Shown here: positions 37,950-46,452 of the stretch, in pieces
Position numbering within the stretch: position 1 is the first letter of the stretch
Layout of the letters: each line of letters starts with the position of its first letter
DNA from: Phytopseudomonas flavescens
GTDB taxonomy: Bacteria > Pseudomonadota > Gammaproteobacteria > Pseudomonadales > Pseudomonadaceae
Length of the DNA stretch: 64,000 nucleotides
Direction of reading: 5' to 3'
Assembly: GCF_900100535.1 (NCBI RefSeq)
Contig: NZ_FNDG01000001.1
Coordinates: 258,698-322,697 of the forward strand
Translations under genes and position numbers: made by a program
The notes under the pieces: generated by a model
Told to the model about the DNA's origin: nothing
What the model saw: only the letters and a program-made list of their open reading frames with translations
Database searches by the model: none

Positions 37950-38849
37950 GTGACGCATTCCATCACCCGCGGTTATCGCTATCTTCTCAAGACCTTCGGC
38001 TACGTCGGCTGGTCGCTGTTCTGGCTGTTGATCTGGGACATCGTGGTCACGGCCGACTACATGCTGTTCCTGGATCGCAAGATCAGCCTGCCCTCCATGC
38101 CGCTGACGCTGCTCGGTTCCGCACTGGTGGTACTCATCAGTTTCCGCAACAGCAGTGCCTATAACCGCTGGTGGGAAGCCCGCACCATCTGGGGAGCGCT
38201 GATCAACAGCTCGCGCAGCTTCGCCCGCCAAGTGCTGACCCTGATCGACGACAACGATGACAACAACCCGGTCAAGGCGATATTGCTGCGCCGTCATGTG
38301 GCCTACATCAGGAGTCTGTCGGCAAGCCTGCGCAACGAGCCCTGCGACGATGAAGTGCGCGCCTTCGTCGCCGCCGACGAGTTCGAGCGGCGACTGACCA
38401 CCAACAACTTCCCCAACGATATCCTCAACGGCTCCGCCGCCATCCTCGCCAGCGAATACAAGGCTGGCCGCCTGGACAGCATTCGCCTGGCCCGCCTGGA
38501 GTCGACCCTGGTCGACGTTTCCAACTGCCAGGGCGGCCTCGAGCGTATCGCCAATACACCGCTGCCCTACCCCTACGTGTACTTCCCCCGCCTGTTCATC
38601 ACCCTGTTCTGCGTGATCGTTCCCATCGGCCTGGTGGAAACCCTGGAGTGGTTCACACCGCTGGCCTCGACCGTGGTCGGCTTCATGTTGCTGGCGATCG
38701 AACGGGTGGGCAGTGACCTGCAGAGCCCGTTCCAGGCCAGCGAGCACCAGATCCAGATGGATGCACTCTGCGAGACCATCGAGAAGAACCTCGAGTCGAT
38801 GCAGCGCGACGCCCAGCGAGAACGTGACGGACGCCTCTTCGCCAGCTGA
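37950..38849 (+). CDS. Bestrophin family channel
   Basis: 299 residues, GTG start. The family motif is clear in the first third: LLIWDIVVTADYMLFLDRKISLPSMPLTLLGSALVVLISFRNSSAYNRWWEARTIWGALINSSRSFARQ. Two further hydrophobic segments are in FPRLFITLFCVIVPIGLVETLEW and LASTVVGFMLLAIERVG, and the C terminus has NPFQ-like DLQSPFQASEHQIQMDALCETIE. Bacterial bestrophins form pentameric ion channels. It follows the phosphatase gene by 83 bases and may be cotranscribed; anion or cation flow could relate to osmotic response. Confidence 0.88.
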   Translation: MTHSITRGYRYLLKTFGYVGWSLFWLLIWDIVVTADYMLFLDRKISLPSMPLTLLGSALVVLISFRNSSAYNRWWEARTIWGALINSSRSFARQVLTLIDDNDDNNPVKAILLRRHVAYIRSLSASLRNEPCDDEVRAFVAADEFERRLTTNNFPNDILNGSAAILASEYKAGRLDSIRLARLESTLVDVSNCQGGLERIANTPLPYPYVYFPRLFITLFCVIVPIGLVETLEWFTPLASTVVGFMLLAIERVGSDLQSPFQASEHQIQMDALCETIEKNLESMQRDAQRERDGRLFAS

Positions 38850-39335
38850 CCCGGCGGTCATTTTCCGGCGTGACAGACACCCCAGAAGAGGTCGACAGCT
38901 TTTTGTAGTGAGAACAAAAAAACACTACAAAAGCGGTTGACGACCTCGCCGCGCTTTTGCATGATGGACTCGCCTCCCCTGAAGGGAGCCCTGACAAGGG
39001 CACTTGGGCAAACTCGGTAACACCAGCCGAGCGTTCCACGATATGTACTGCCCACAAGGCAGATTGATGAAGTCGAGCGTCCTGCGAGAGGACCAGAGCG
39101 TTAGCGAGACGTTGTCATGATGCCTGTGGCTGATCCTGCGGATCACCTGCATCCGGCCCGCCCTTCGCTGATTTTCTTCCCCCCGCATCGTTCCGACCTC
39201 CGTTAGCCGCTGCCGCGTAGCGATACCTACACATCGCTACACGGTGTTCGGCAGCACTCAAACGCCACGGGCAATGACGGCACCGCACTGTAAGCGGTGC
39301 CCTGGACAGATCAGAGAATGAAGGGGTACCACGCC
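38850..39335. other. 486-base non-coding region with several hairpins
   Basis: No gene supported. A long imperfect inverted repeat at 38891-38942 has its exact core CTTTTTGTAGTG (38899-38910) / CACTACAAAAG (38923-38933) with an A-rich loop. Further on, GTAGCGAT (39217-39224) pairs with ATCGCTAC (39233-39240), and GGCACCGC (39279-39286) with GCGGTGCC (39294-39301). This could be a structured leader of the next gene or a small RNA locus; no T-tailed terminator was seen. Confidence 0.5.
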
Positions 39336-39662
39336 ATGAACCTGAACAAGCAACCGACCATCGACGACCTCGCGCAACTGTTCGCCAAGCGCAAGGACAG
39401 CCTGGATAACCACATCCTCTGGGTTTGCCAATCGGGCGAAGTTCGCATCGACTGCCTGCCATCGGATCAGCAGGAACACGAGTTCGTCAGCCAGCGGCCC
39501 AGCCTGCGCACGCGCCTGCGTACCTACCGCCGCGGCCAGGGCTACGTAGGACGCCGCGCCGCTGCCGACCGCGACTTCCTGCGCAGTGTTCTGCGCACCC
39601 TGGAACATGAGTGGACAGGCCAGCAGGCCAGGAAGGATCGCCTGCTCGACCGTTACTGCTGA
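39336..39662 (+). CDS. Small conserved-looking hypothetical protein
   Basis: 108 residues, basic and hydrophilic. AAGGGG nine bases upstream supports ATG 39336 over in-frame starts at 39297 and 39318. MNLNKQPTIDDLAQLFAKRKDSLDNHILWV continues into a basic RPSLRTRLRTYRRGQGYVGRRAAADRDFL stretch; no membrane segment. Its function is unknown; a nucleic-acid-binding or regulatory role fits the composition. It is preceded by the structured region. Confidence 0.6.
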   Translation: MNLNKQPTIDDLAQLFAKRKDSLDNHILWVCQSGEVRIDCLPSDQQEHEFVSQRPSLRTRLRTYRRGQGYVGRRAAADRDFLRSVLRTLEHEWTGQQARKDRLLDRYC

Positions 39663-39827
39663 CCCCCCGGCGGTGGGCCGCGTCTCGGCCCACCGCCTTG
39701 CCGGCCATCTGCACTGCTGCAGCCATAGCCCTGTAAACTGCCGCGCACTCCTGGAGGAGTCGTTCGTCGCCACGCAACGCGAGCCGAACGCCAAGCCATC
39801 ACGCTGCCCTTACATGGAAAAAGGCCA

Positions 39828-40388
39828 ATGGATAACCTGTATCAGACGCCCGGCGCCCCCCTGCTGGTCGCAGAGCGCCCCGACGACAGCTTCTTCGTCA
39901 CCTCCACCCGCAAACTCTACGTGCTGTTCTTCATGACGCTCGGGTTCTACGCGGTCTACTGGGCCTACAAGCAATGGGATAGCCAACGGGCTGCAATGCG
40001 CCCGAAGAAGATCAGCCCGGCAGCGCGCTCGATCTTCCATATCTTCTTCATCCATTCGCTGTGCCGGCTGATCCTCACGCAATTGCAAGCCAAGGGTCTG
40101 GGCGCCTGGAGATATGCGAGCGCGGCGTGGATGTACATCGTTCTGGTCTTCGCCAGCAACGGCCTTTCGCGCCTGGACGGCCATGTCGGCGTAAGCCTGG
40201 AAATCATGCTGCTGCTCGCGGGTACCATCCTGCCGGCGTGGCCGCTATCGATCATCCAGGAGAAAGCCAACCTGGCCAGCGACGATCCAACCGGACAGGG
40301 CAACAGCCGCTTCAGCACCGCGAATTATCTGTGCATGCTGCCGGGCGGCCTGCTGTGGCTGCTGATCATCATCGGCTCCTACCTCTGA
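39828..40388 (+). CDS. Integral membrane protein of unknown function
   Basis: 186 residues with about four hydrophobic segments (KLYVLFFMTLGFYAVYWAYK; SAAWMYIVLVFASNG; SLEIMLLLAGTILPAWPL; YLCMLPGGLLWLLIIIGSYL). The first part, with FYAVYW followed by a basic stretch, recalls DUF4234-like proteins, but I am not sure. The start ATG has AAGG close by. It ends before a bidirectional terminator shared with the convergent DUF2167 gene. Confidence 0.7.
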   Translation: MDNLYQTPGAPLLVAERPDDSFFVTSTRKLYVLFFMTLGFYAVYWAYKQWDSQRAAMRPKKISPAARSIFHIFFIHSLCRLILTQLQAKGLGAWRYASAAWMYIVLVFASNGLSRLDGHVGVSLEIMLLLAGTILPAWPLSIIQEKANLASDDPTGQGNSRFSTANYLCMLPGGLLWLLIIIGSYL

Positions 40389-40442
40389 TTTCCCGGATCG
40401 CCGCTGCGCGGTCAGGGCCGAAACCTATCCCCGTCGGCCAAC

Positions 40443-40472
40443 AAAAAGCCCCGGCAATGGCCGGGGCTTTTT
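40443..40472. terminator. Bidirectional Rho-independent terminator
   Basis: AAAAAGCCCCGGC (40443-40455) pairs with GCCGGGGCTTTTT (40460-40472) around AATG. The symmetric A/T tails serve both the plus-strand membrane-protein gene and the minus-strand DUF2167 gene. Confidence 0.9.
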
Positions 40473-40488
40473 CGTCGACGCGGTGCTG

Positions 40489-41538
40489 CTATCCGCGCTT
40501 GTCGTCCTCGCGCGGATTGTTCAGATCCATCACGCTGGAGACGCGCTCCGGGGCTACCGGCTGGGCAGTCTCCGCTTTTGCCTCAGGCTGCACCTGCGGT
40601 TCAGGCGCCAGCGGCTGAGGCTGCTCCTTCTTCTTCCCGGTCATGCGTCGCCATACCCAGCCGATCAGCAGCACGGGCAGGATCCAGACCTTCTTGAGCA
40701 GCACCAGCGCGGCGGCGAACAGGCCGACCTTGGCAGCGGCCTTGCCGGCGATCAGCGCGCCGATGCCGTAGGCTGCGACCTCGTCGATGTCCGGGTTGAA
40801 GTCTGCATAGCGGTTGCCATCGTTGAAGTCAGTCATGGCCAGCACAGCCGGCAGGTTCTCTTCGATCTGCGGCAACTGATGCATGCCGGCGATGAAGTTC
40901 AGCACCAGTACGCCTTTGCGACCCAGCACGCGGATGTTGTAGTTGAGGATGTGCTCCTCGCTGTCGCCGAACTTCACTTCCTTGGCCCAGTGCAGCTTCT
41001 TGCCTGCGGCATCGTAATGCGGGGCGGATGCCCAGCCGACGATGGCGATGGGCTCGTAGCCGTTTTCGCTGCGCCACTGGTTCTCGGCCTTGGCGCCGTC
41101 CTGCAGGTCCTTGAGCATGTCGGCATAGTCGATGTCCGCGGCGTCCTCGTCGGAAACGTAGCCGTTTTCTTCGTACTCTACGGTAACCGCCCAGGATTCG
41201 TCCGCCAGGGGCGATACGCCCTTGGGCAGGATCATGCCCAGCGGCAGCTTGTCGTCTGGCGGATTGCCCCAGGCCTCGACCAGCACGCGCTCGGCGTCGG
41301 CACCGTCGAGGAATACAAGGTTTTCCGGAAGATCCAGGGTCGCCAGGTTGCTGCCGACCACCACTTTGCCGGAACGGAAATCGAGGCTGTCGAGAAACTG
41401 CTCCTCGCTGATGGAATCACTGTCAGCGATTTCGGCCGTGGCTTCTTGCGCATCCTGCGCGACGAGTGCCTGGTCGGCCCAAGTCAGGGGAACTACCACG
41501 GCCAACAGGCTGGCCAGCATCAACTCCTTGAACAACAT
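40489..41538 (-). CDS. DUF2167 family membrane-anchored protein
   Basis: 349 residues from ATG 41538, which has GGAG six bases upstream and begins directly with a signal peptide (MLFKELMLASLLAVVVPLTWA). The periplasmic part has DUF2167 motifs: EAWGNPPDDKLPLGMILP, WAVTVEYEENGYVSDEDAADIDY, GWASAPHYDAAGKKLHWAKE and LNYNIRVLGRKGVLVLNFIAG. A single membrane segment near the end (LFAAALVLLKKVWILPVLLIGWVW) is followed by a Pro/Gln-rich tail. Function unknown. Confidence 0.85.
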   Translation of the reverse strand: MLFKELMLASLLAVVVPLTWADQALVAQDAQEATAEIADSDSISEEQFLDSLDFRSGKVVVGSNLATLDLPENLVFLDGADAERVLVEAWGNPPDDKLPLGMILPKGVSPLADESWAVTVEYEENGYVSDEDAADIDYADMLKDLQDGAKAENQWRSENGYEPIAIVGWASAPHYDAAGKKLHWAKEVKFGDSEEHILNYNIRVLGRKGVLVLNFIAGMHQLPQIEENLPAVLAMTDFNDGNRYADFNPDIDEVAAYGIGALIAGKAAAKVGLFAAALVLLKKVWILPVLLIGWVWRRMTGKKKEQPQPLAPEPQVQPEAKAETAQPVAPERVSSVMDLNNPREDDKRG

Positions 41539-41659
41539 GTAACGCTCCATGAGATCGGTTTGAATATCGGGCACTAGCCTACCATCGACGGCTGAATCAT
41601 TTGGTAACTTCCTGTCATTTCTGGATACATATCACAGAGAAGCGCCCGAATTGCTCACC

Positions 41660-41926
41660 TCAAGAAGCCCGAACGGTAAGCCGAACGAGGTGCAACACCA
41701 GCGGCCGAACCCCCATCACGCAAACGAACGCCACCGGCATCGCCAACCGGTAGGCCTCCAGTACCTCGCCCAGGTAGCCAGCGCTGAGACCGCGGTTGGT
41801 GGCGGTGATCACCAGGCACATGAGAAACGCCATGATGCCGGACATGAAAAAGGCGAAGACCACCGGCGACAGCCTGGCCGGCAGCTTCCGGTATCGGCGA
41901 GAACGGCTGAGAGTCGTTTCAGGCAT
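41660..41926 (-). CDS. DUF2798 family membrane protein
   Basis: 88 residues from ATG 41926, supported by AAGGA nine bases upstream. After a short basic N terminus, two membrane segments (LSPVVFAFFMSGIMAFLMCLVITATN and YRLAMPVAFVCVMGVRPLVLHLV) follow the DUF2798 pattern. Function unknown. It is divergent from the LysR gene 150 bases away, a layout suggesting control by that regulator. Confidence 0.8.
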   Translation of the reverse strand: MPETTLSRSRRYRKLPARLSPVVFAFFMSGIMAFLMCLVITATNRGLSAGYLGEVLEAYRLAMPVAFVCVMGVRPLVLHLVRLTVRAS

Positions 41927-42075
41927 GGGCAAAATCCTTCGAATAAAGAGCAACACGCCAACGTGTGGCGAACGCAGCGATTGTCGCGACCGCCCATTGC
42001 TACGAGTAGCGGGCCGCAGGTAAGGTCAGTACCAAGTTAAACTTATCAATCCAGCAATCAGTAGAAAGCTTGACC

Positions 42076-42999
42076 ATGGATACCCTGCGCGGCATCGAGA
42101 GTTTCGTGAAGGCGGTGGAAACCGGCAGCATCGCCGCGGGCGCTCGTCTGCTGGGTATCAGCGCTGCGGCGGCCAGCCAGAATATCGCCCGTCTGGAATC
42201 CTCCCTCGGTGTACGGCTGCTCACGCGCACCACCCGCAGCCTGGCTCTCACCGAAAGCGGTACGCTGTATTTCGAGCAGGTGCGCGACGTGCTACGCGAC
42301 CTGGAGCTGGCACGCAGCACGGCCACGCAGCTACACGACGCCCCTGAGGGGCGCTTGCGAATCGCGGCCAGCGCCGCGTTCGGTCGCCATGTGCTGGCAG
42401 CGCTGCTGCCCGCCTTCAGCGCGCGCTATCCACGTATCGCCTGCGAGCTGATCACCACCGATCGGAGCGTCAATCACATTCGGGAATCGGTGGATATCAG
42501 CATCCGCATCCCGCAGCAGCTCGAGGACGGCCTGGTGGCGCGGCATATCGCCAGCGTGCCGTCGATCTACTGCGCTTCGCCGGCCTATCTGCACAAGGCA
42601 GGTACCCCGGTCACCCCGGAACAACTGCGCGAGCACGACTGCCTGGCGTTCAGGGTCGCCGTGGACGGTCGCCTGATGCCCTGGCGCTTCGTGCGCGACG
42701 GCGTTCGCTTCGATGCACAGATACGGGTAGCGCTGGTCAGCGACGATATCGACGTACTCGCCAGGGTGGCGGTCAACGGCGGCGGCATCACCCGTCTCGC
42801 CGCCTTCGTCGCCGAGCCATGGCTGGCCAGCGGTCTGTTGCAGCAGTTGTTCGCCAGCCCGCAGCGTTCGGGCAGCCAGGCGCTCGTCGAACCACTGGAT
42901 TACTACCTGTGCGTGCGAGATCGCTACGAGCTGACACCCAAGGTACGTGCGTTCGTGGAGCACCTGCAGGGCAGCCTGCGCGACGACTGGCGCCCCTGA
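42076..42999 (+). CDS. LysR family transcriptional regulator
   Basis: 307 residues. N-terminal helix-turn-helix (MDTLRGIESFVKAVETGSIAAGARLLGISAAAASQNIARLESSLGVRLLTR) and an effector domain of the CrgA/DhcR-like group (ITTDRSVNHIRESVDISIRI; LVARHIASVPSIYCASPAYL). Divergent from the DUF2798 gene, which is its likely target. A TTG six bases upstream is an alternative start. Confidence 0.88.
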   Translation: MDTLRGIESFVKAVETGSIAAGARLLGISAAAASQNIARLESSLGVRLLTRTTRSLALTESGTLYFEQVRDVLRDLELARSTATQLHDAPEGRLRIAASAAFGRHVLAALLPAFSARYPRIACELITTDRSVNHIRESVDISIRIPQQLEDGLVARHIASVPSIYCASPAYLHKAGTPVTPEQLREHDCLAFRVAVDGRLMPWRFVRDGVRFDAQIRVALVSDDIDVLARVAVNGGGITRLAAFVAEPWLASGLLQQLFASPQRSGSQALVEPLDYYLCVRDRYELTPKVRAFVEHLQGSLRDDWRP

Positions 43000-43062
43000 C
43001 GAATTTGACTCGCCGGGTGAATCCGGTAGGCTCGGCAGCTCATTCGAACGGAGTGTTTCCCC

Positions 43063-43344
43063 ATGGCCAAAGCCACTGCCCGCCACATCCTGGTTGCTAC
43101 CGAAGACAAGTGCAACGAACTGAAAACTGCCATCGAAGGCGGTGCCGATTTCGCCCAGGTCGCCAAAGACAACTCCAGCTGTCCATCCAGCCGCGACGGC
43201 GGCAACCTCGGCTCGTTCGGCCCGGGCCAGATGGTCAAGGAATTCGACACCGTGGTGTTCAGCGCGCCGCTCAACGTGGTTCAGGGGCCGGTGAAAACCC
43301 AGTTCGGTTATCACCTGCTCGAAGTGACCAGCCGCCAGGACTGA
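43063..43344 (+). CDS. ppiC: Parvulin-type peptidyl-prolyl isomerase
   Basis: 93 residues, GGAG before the ATG, no signal peptide, so cytoplasmic. The whole protein is one parvulin domain: ARHILVATEDKCNELKTAIEGGADFAQVAKDNSSCPSSRDGGNLGSFGPGQMVKEFDTVVF and FGYHLLEV. Length and sequence match E. coli PpiC. It follows the LysR gene by 63 bases. Confidence 0.93.
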   Translation: MAKATARHILVATEDKCNELKTAIEGGADFAQVAKDNSSCPSSRDGGNLGSFGPGQMVKEFDTVVFSAPLNVVQGPVKTQFGYHLLEVTSRQD

Positions 43345-43482
43345 CCACACCGCGCCTGGTGCCGCGGGCACCAGGCCGCCCGCTTTCCCGGCATGCCGCC
43401 CAGGCCGCAGAAAATGCCGGAACCGCTCCGCCGCCGCACCACTCTATCGCTCCGGTAGTCCCACCTTCCGCGAGGCCATGAT

Positions 43483-44634
43483 ATGAACCGGTTCTTCCAG
43501 GCCCTCGGCCTGCGCATTGGCGACTCGGCAAAACAGGCTCGCACGCCCAGCCAGAAGGCATTGGGACAATGCACCTGTGGCCAGCCGATCTTCTTCCGCA
43601 ACAGCCAGTGCCTGGCCTGCCAGTCGCCGCTTGGCTACGAGCCCGAGCGCGGCCAGGTGGTGACCCTGGTGGCCAGCGAGCAAACCGATGTATTTCGGGT
43701 GGAGGGCGATCCCCAGGGCTGGCGCTACCGGCGCTGCGACAACCTGCACACCGCCGCTGGCTGCAACTGGCTGCTGCCCGCCCTGTACGGCGCTGGTCTG
43801 TGCACCGCCTGCCAGCTCAACCGCACCATCCCCGATCTGTCGGTTCCCGACAACGACAGGCGTTGGGCGCGCTTCGAAACCGCCAAGCGCCGCCTGGTGG
43901 CGCAGTTGCTGACCATGGGTCTGCCCCTGGTCAGCAAGACCCAGGACGAGAGCAGTGGCCTGGCCTTCGACTTCCTCGGCCCGGATGCCGAGGGCAAGCA
44001 GCCCACCACTGGCCATGCCAATGGCTTGATCACCCTGAATATCGCCGAAGCCGACGACGACGTACGCGAGCAGACGCGCATCCAGTTGCACGAGCCTTAC
44101 CGCACCCTGCTCGGCCATTTTCGCCACGAGGTGGGCCATTACTACTGGGATCGGCTGATCGCCAACGGCCCGTGGCTGAACGACTACCGCATGCTGTTCG
44201 GCGACGAACGTGCCGACTATGGCGCCGCCCTGCAGCGTCACTACGAGCAGGGCGCGCCAGCCGACTGGCAGGCATCCTTCGTCAGCGCCTACGCCACCAT
44301 GCACCCCTGGGAAGACTGGGCGGAAACCTGGGCCCACTACCTGCACATGATGGACACCCTGGACACTGCCCTGAGCTTCGGCATGCGTGCCGGCGACGTG
44401 GAACTGGAGTTCCGGCCCTTCACCCGGGCGGCGCTGTATGACCCGAACGATCCGCTGGCCGACGAGTTCCTGCAGTTCGTCAACGCCTGGATCGAACTCG
44501 CCGCCATGCTCAACGAGTTGGCACGCAGCATGGGTCAGAAGGACCTGTACCCCTTCGTGCTGCCCGCCGCGGTGATCGGCAAGCTGCAGTTCATCCATCG
44601 GGTGATTCAGGCCGCGTCGCCGCCGCAGGGCTGA
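43483..44634 (+). CDS. Putative zinc-binding metallopeptidase with N-terminal zinc ribbon
   Basis: 383 residues, GAGG eight bases before the ATG. An N-terminal zinc ribbon (CTCGQPIFFRNSQCLACQ) and a second cysteine group (CTACQ) are followed by a domain with HEVGHYYWD near residue 216, an HExxH zinc site, and the downstream WAETWAHYLHMMDT. This is the pattern of the uncharacterised bacterial metallopeptidase family often annotated as DUF2248/zinc-binding peptidase. No signal peptide. Substrate unknown. Confidence 0.8.
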   Translation: MNRFFQALGLRIGDSAKQARTPSQKALGQCTCGQPIFFRNSQCLACQSPLGYEPERGQVVTLVASEQTDVFRVEGDPQGWRYRRCDNLHTAAGCNWLLPALYGAGLCTACQLNRTIPDLSVPDNDRRWARFETAKRRLVAQLLTMGLPLVSKTQDESSGLAFDFLGPDAEGKQPTTGHANGLITLNIAEADDDVREQTRIQLHEPYRTLLGHFRHEVGHYYWDRLIANGPWLNDYRMLFGDERADYGAALQRHYEQGAPADWQASFVSAYATMHPWEDWAETWAHYLHMMDTLDTALSFGMRAGDVELEFRPFTRAALYDPNDPLADEFLQFVNAWIELAAMLNELARSMGQKDLYPFVLPAAVIGKLQFIHRVIQAASPPQG

Positions 44635-44786
44635 AATCCATGCGGAGATCGTGGCCACGGCGATGGGCAGAGACCCGGACGTGCGCCCATCATGCAAGCC
44701 GGCGGGCCATTTCGCCGGCCAGGGCACGACGTACGCCGCCCCTGCCCGATGACCTGCCGTCCAGTCGCGGCCGCCCCTGGTGCGCC

Positions 44787-45617
44787 TCAGTCGGCGTCCA
44801 GTGAGGCGCCGACCATCCCCGCCAACTGTTCGTAGACGCCGGGCGCGGCGACCAGAAAGGAATTGCCGCCAAGCAAGCCATCGCCCCGCAGAAAGTCGTT
44901 GTGACGGCCACCGGCCTCGCTTACCAGCACCAGGCCAGCCAGGCAATCCCAGCTTTTCAGGTGGGTTTCGTAGTAACCGATCAGGCGGCCGGCCGCCACG
45001 TAGGCGGTCATCAAGGCGCCGGAACCGTTGCGCAAGAACATGCCGCCCTCGTCGAGCAACGCGCTGAGGAACGGCAGGAAGTTCTCCTTGCCGGGCCGAT
45101 GGGTGGTGCCCACCCCGACCAGCCCCTCGCGTACGTGTGCAGCCTCGTGAATGGCCAGCGGTGTGTCGTTGACGAAGGCGCCACGGCCGATGAAGGCATG
45201 GAACAGCTCATCGTGATTGGGATCGGCGATCGCCCCGAGCAGCGGCTGCCCATCCACCAGCAGGCCAACGGATACACACCAGCTGTGCAGCCCGTTGACA
45301 AAGCACGCGGTGCCATCGATGGGATCGATCACCCAGATGCAGCGAGCCTGCAGGCCACCGCTGCCACCCTCCTCGCCAACGATGCCATCCCCGGGGAAAT
45401 GCACGGCCAACTCCGCGCGGATGAAGGCTTCGACATCCTGGTCGGCGATGCTTACCACGTCCTGACGGTCATCGCCCTTGTGCTGCACGGCCAGGCTGTT
45501 GCGCCGGGCATAGTAGGCCATGCCGCGGGCGGCAGCCTCCACGGCGACACGTTTGGCGAAGACGTAGCGAGCAGCAAAGCCATCGTCGCGGCTGAGTGCA
45601 TCGTTGGGGTTCGACAT
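44787..45617 (-). CDS. Inositol monophosphatase family protein
   Basis: 276 residues, GAGGAG before the ATG. Metal-site motifs: GEEGG (E82, E83), WVIDPIDGTACFVNGL (D98, D101, G102, T103) and the late KSWDCLAGLVLVSEAGG. The substrate could be inositol phosphate, histidinol phosphate or 3'-phosphoadenosine 5'-phosphate; the sequence does not settle it. SuhB and CysQ housekeeping copies are normally elsewhere. Divergent from the TauE/SafE exporter gene. Confidence 0.85.
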   Translation of the reverse strand: MSNPNDALSRDDGFAARYVFAKRVAVEAAARGMAYYARRNSLAVQHKGDDRQDVVSIADQDVEAFIRAELAVHFPGDGIVGEEGGSGGLQARCIWVIDPIDGTACFVNGLHSWCVSVGLLVDGQPLLGAIADPNHDELFHAFIGRGAFVNDTPLAIHEAAHVREGLVGVGTTHRPGKENFLPFLSALLDEGGMFLRNGSGALMTAYVAAGRLIGYYETHLKSWDCLAGLVLVSEAGGRHNDFLRGDGLLGGNSFLVAAPGVYEQLAGMVGASLDAD

Positions 45618-45714
45618 GTTCGGGGTACTCCTCGGTGATAGCGGGCATCAGCCGACTTGCGATGCGGCGGCAACAGCCTCTACCCTGCGGGCTCACTGAT
45701 CGGGCTGCACTGCA

Positions 45715-46449
45715 ATGACCCTCGTCGACCTGTTGCTGTTCGCCATTCCGGCCGTTTTTCTCACCGGCCTTTCGAAAGGCGGCTTCGGCGGCGCGCTGGG
45801 CGGCATCGCGGTGCCGTTGCTGGCCCTGGCCACCTCGCCGCTGCAGGCCGTGGCGGTGATGCTGCCGATCCTCTGCCTGGCCGATGTGGTCGGGCTCAAG
45901 GCTTACTGGGGCAAGTGGGACATCCCCAACCTCAAGGTCATGCTGCCCGGCGCACTGCTCGGCATCGTCATCGGCTCGCTGACCTTCGAGCTGCTCAACG
46001 ACAGACTGATCGGCCTGCTGATCGGTCTGATCGCCATTTCCTTCGTCCTGCTGGGGCTGCTCGGCAGCGACCCGACTCCACGGCCGCTGCGGCCCGGGCG
46101 TGGCCTGGCCCTCTCGTCGATGGCCGGTTTCACCAGCTTCATTGCCCATGCCGGCGGGCCACCGGTGATGATGCACCTGCTCCCGCAGCAACTGGAAAAA
46201 GTGCGCTACGTGGCCACCATCAATATGTTCTTCCTGCTCACCAACGCCATGAAGCTGATTCCCTATGCCGTGTTCGGCCAGTTCAGCCGGGAGAATCTGC
46301 TGCTCAGCCTGATGCTCGCGCCCATCGTGCCACTCGGCGTGTGGGCGGGCCTGTGGCTGCAATCGCGCATCAACCACACCTGGTTCTACCGCATCGCCCG
46401 GCTGGGCATGCTGCTGGCTGGGCTGCAACTCATCTGGAAAAACACCTGA
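45715..46449 (+). CDS. TauE/SafE family sulfite/organic-anion exporter
   Basis: 244 residues, about eight membrane segments. The N-terminal LLFAIPAVFLTGLSKGGFGGALGGIAVPLLAL motif and its second copy ending in FTSFIAHAGGPPVMMHLLP are the family hallmark. Members export sulfite, sulfoacetate or other small anions. No ribosome site is obvious before the ATG. The stop is only three bases from the convergent dgt stop. Confidence 0.85.
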   Translation: MTLVDLLLFAIPAVFLTGLSKGGFGGALGGIAVPLLALATSPLQAVAVMLPILCLADVVGLKAYWGKWDIPNLKVMLPGALLGIVIGSLTFELLNDRLIGLLIGLIAISFVLLGLLGSDPTPRPLRPGRGLALSSMAGFTSFIAHAGGPPVMMHLLPQQLEKVRYVATINMFFLLTNAMKLIPYAVFGQFSRENLLLSLMLAPIVPLGVWAGLWLQSRINHTWFYRIARLGMLLAGLQLIWKNT

Positions 46450-46452
46450 GCG

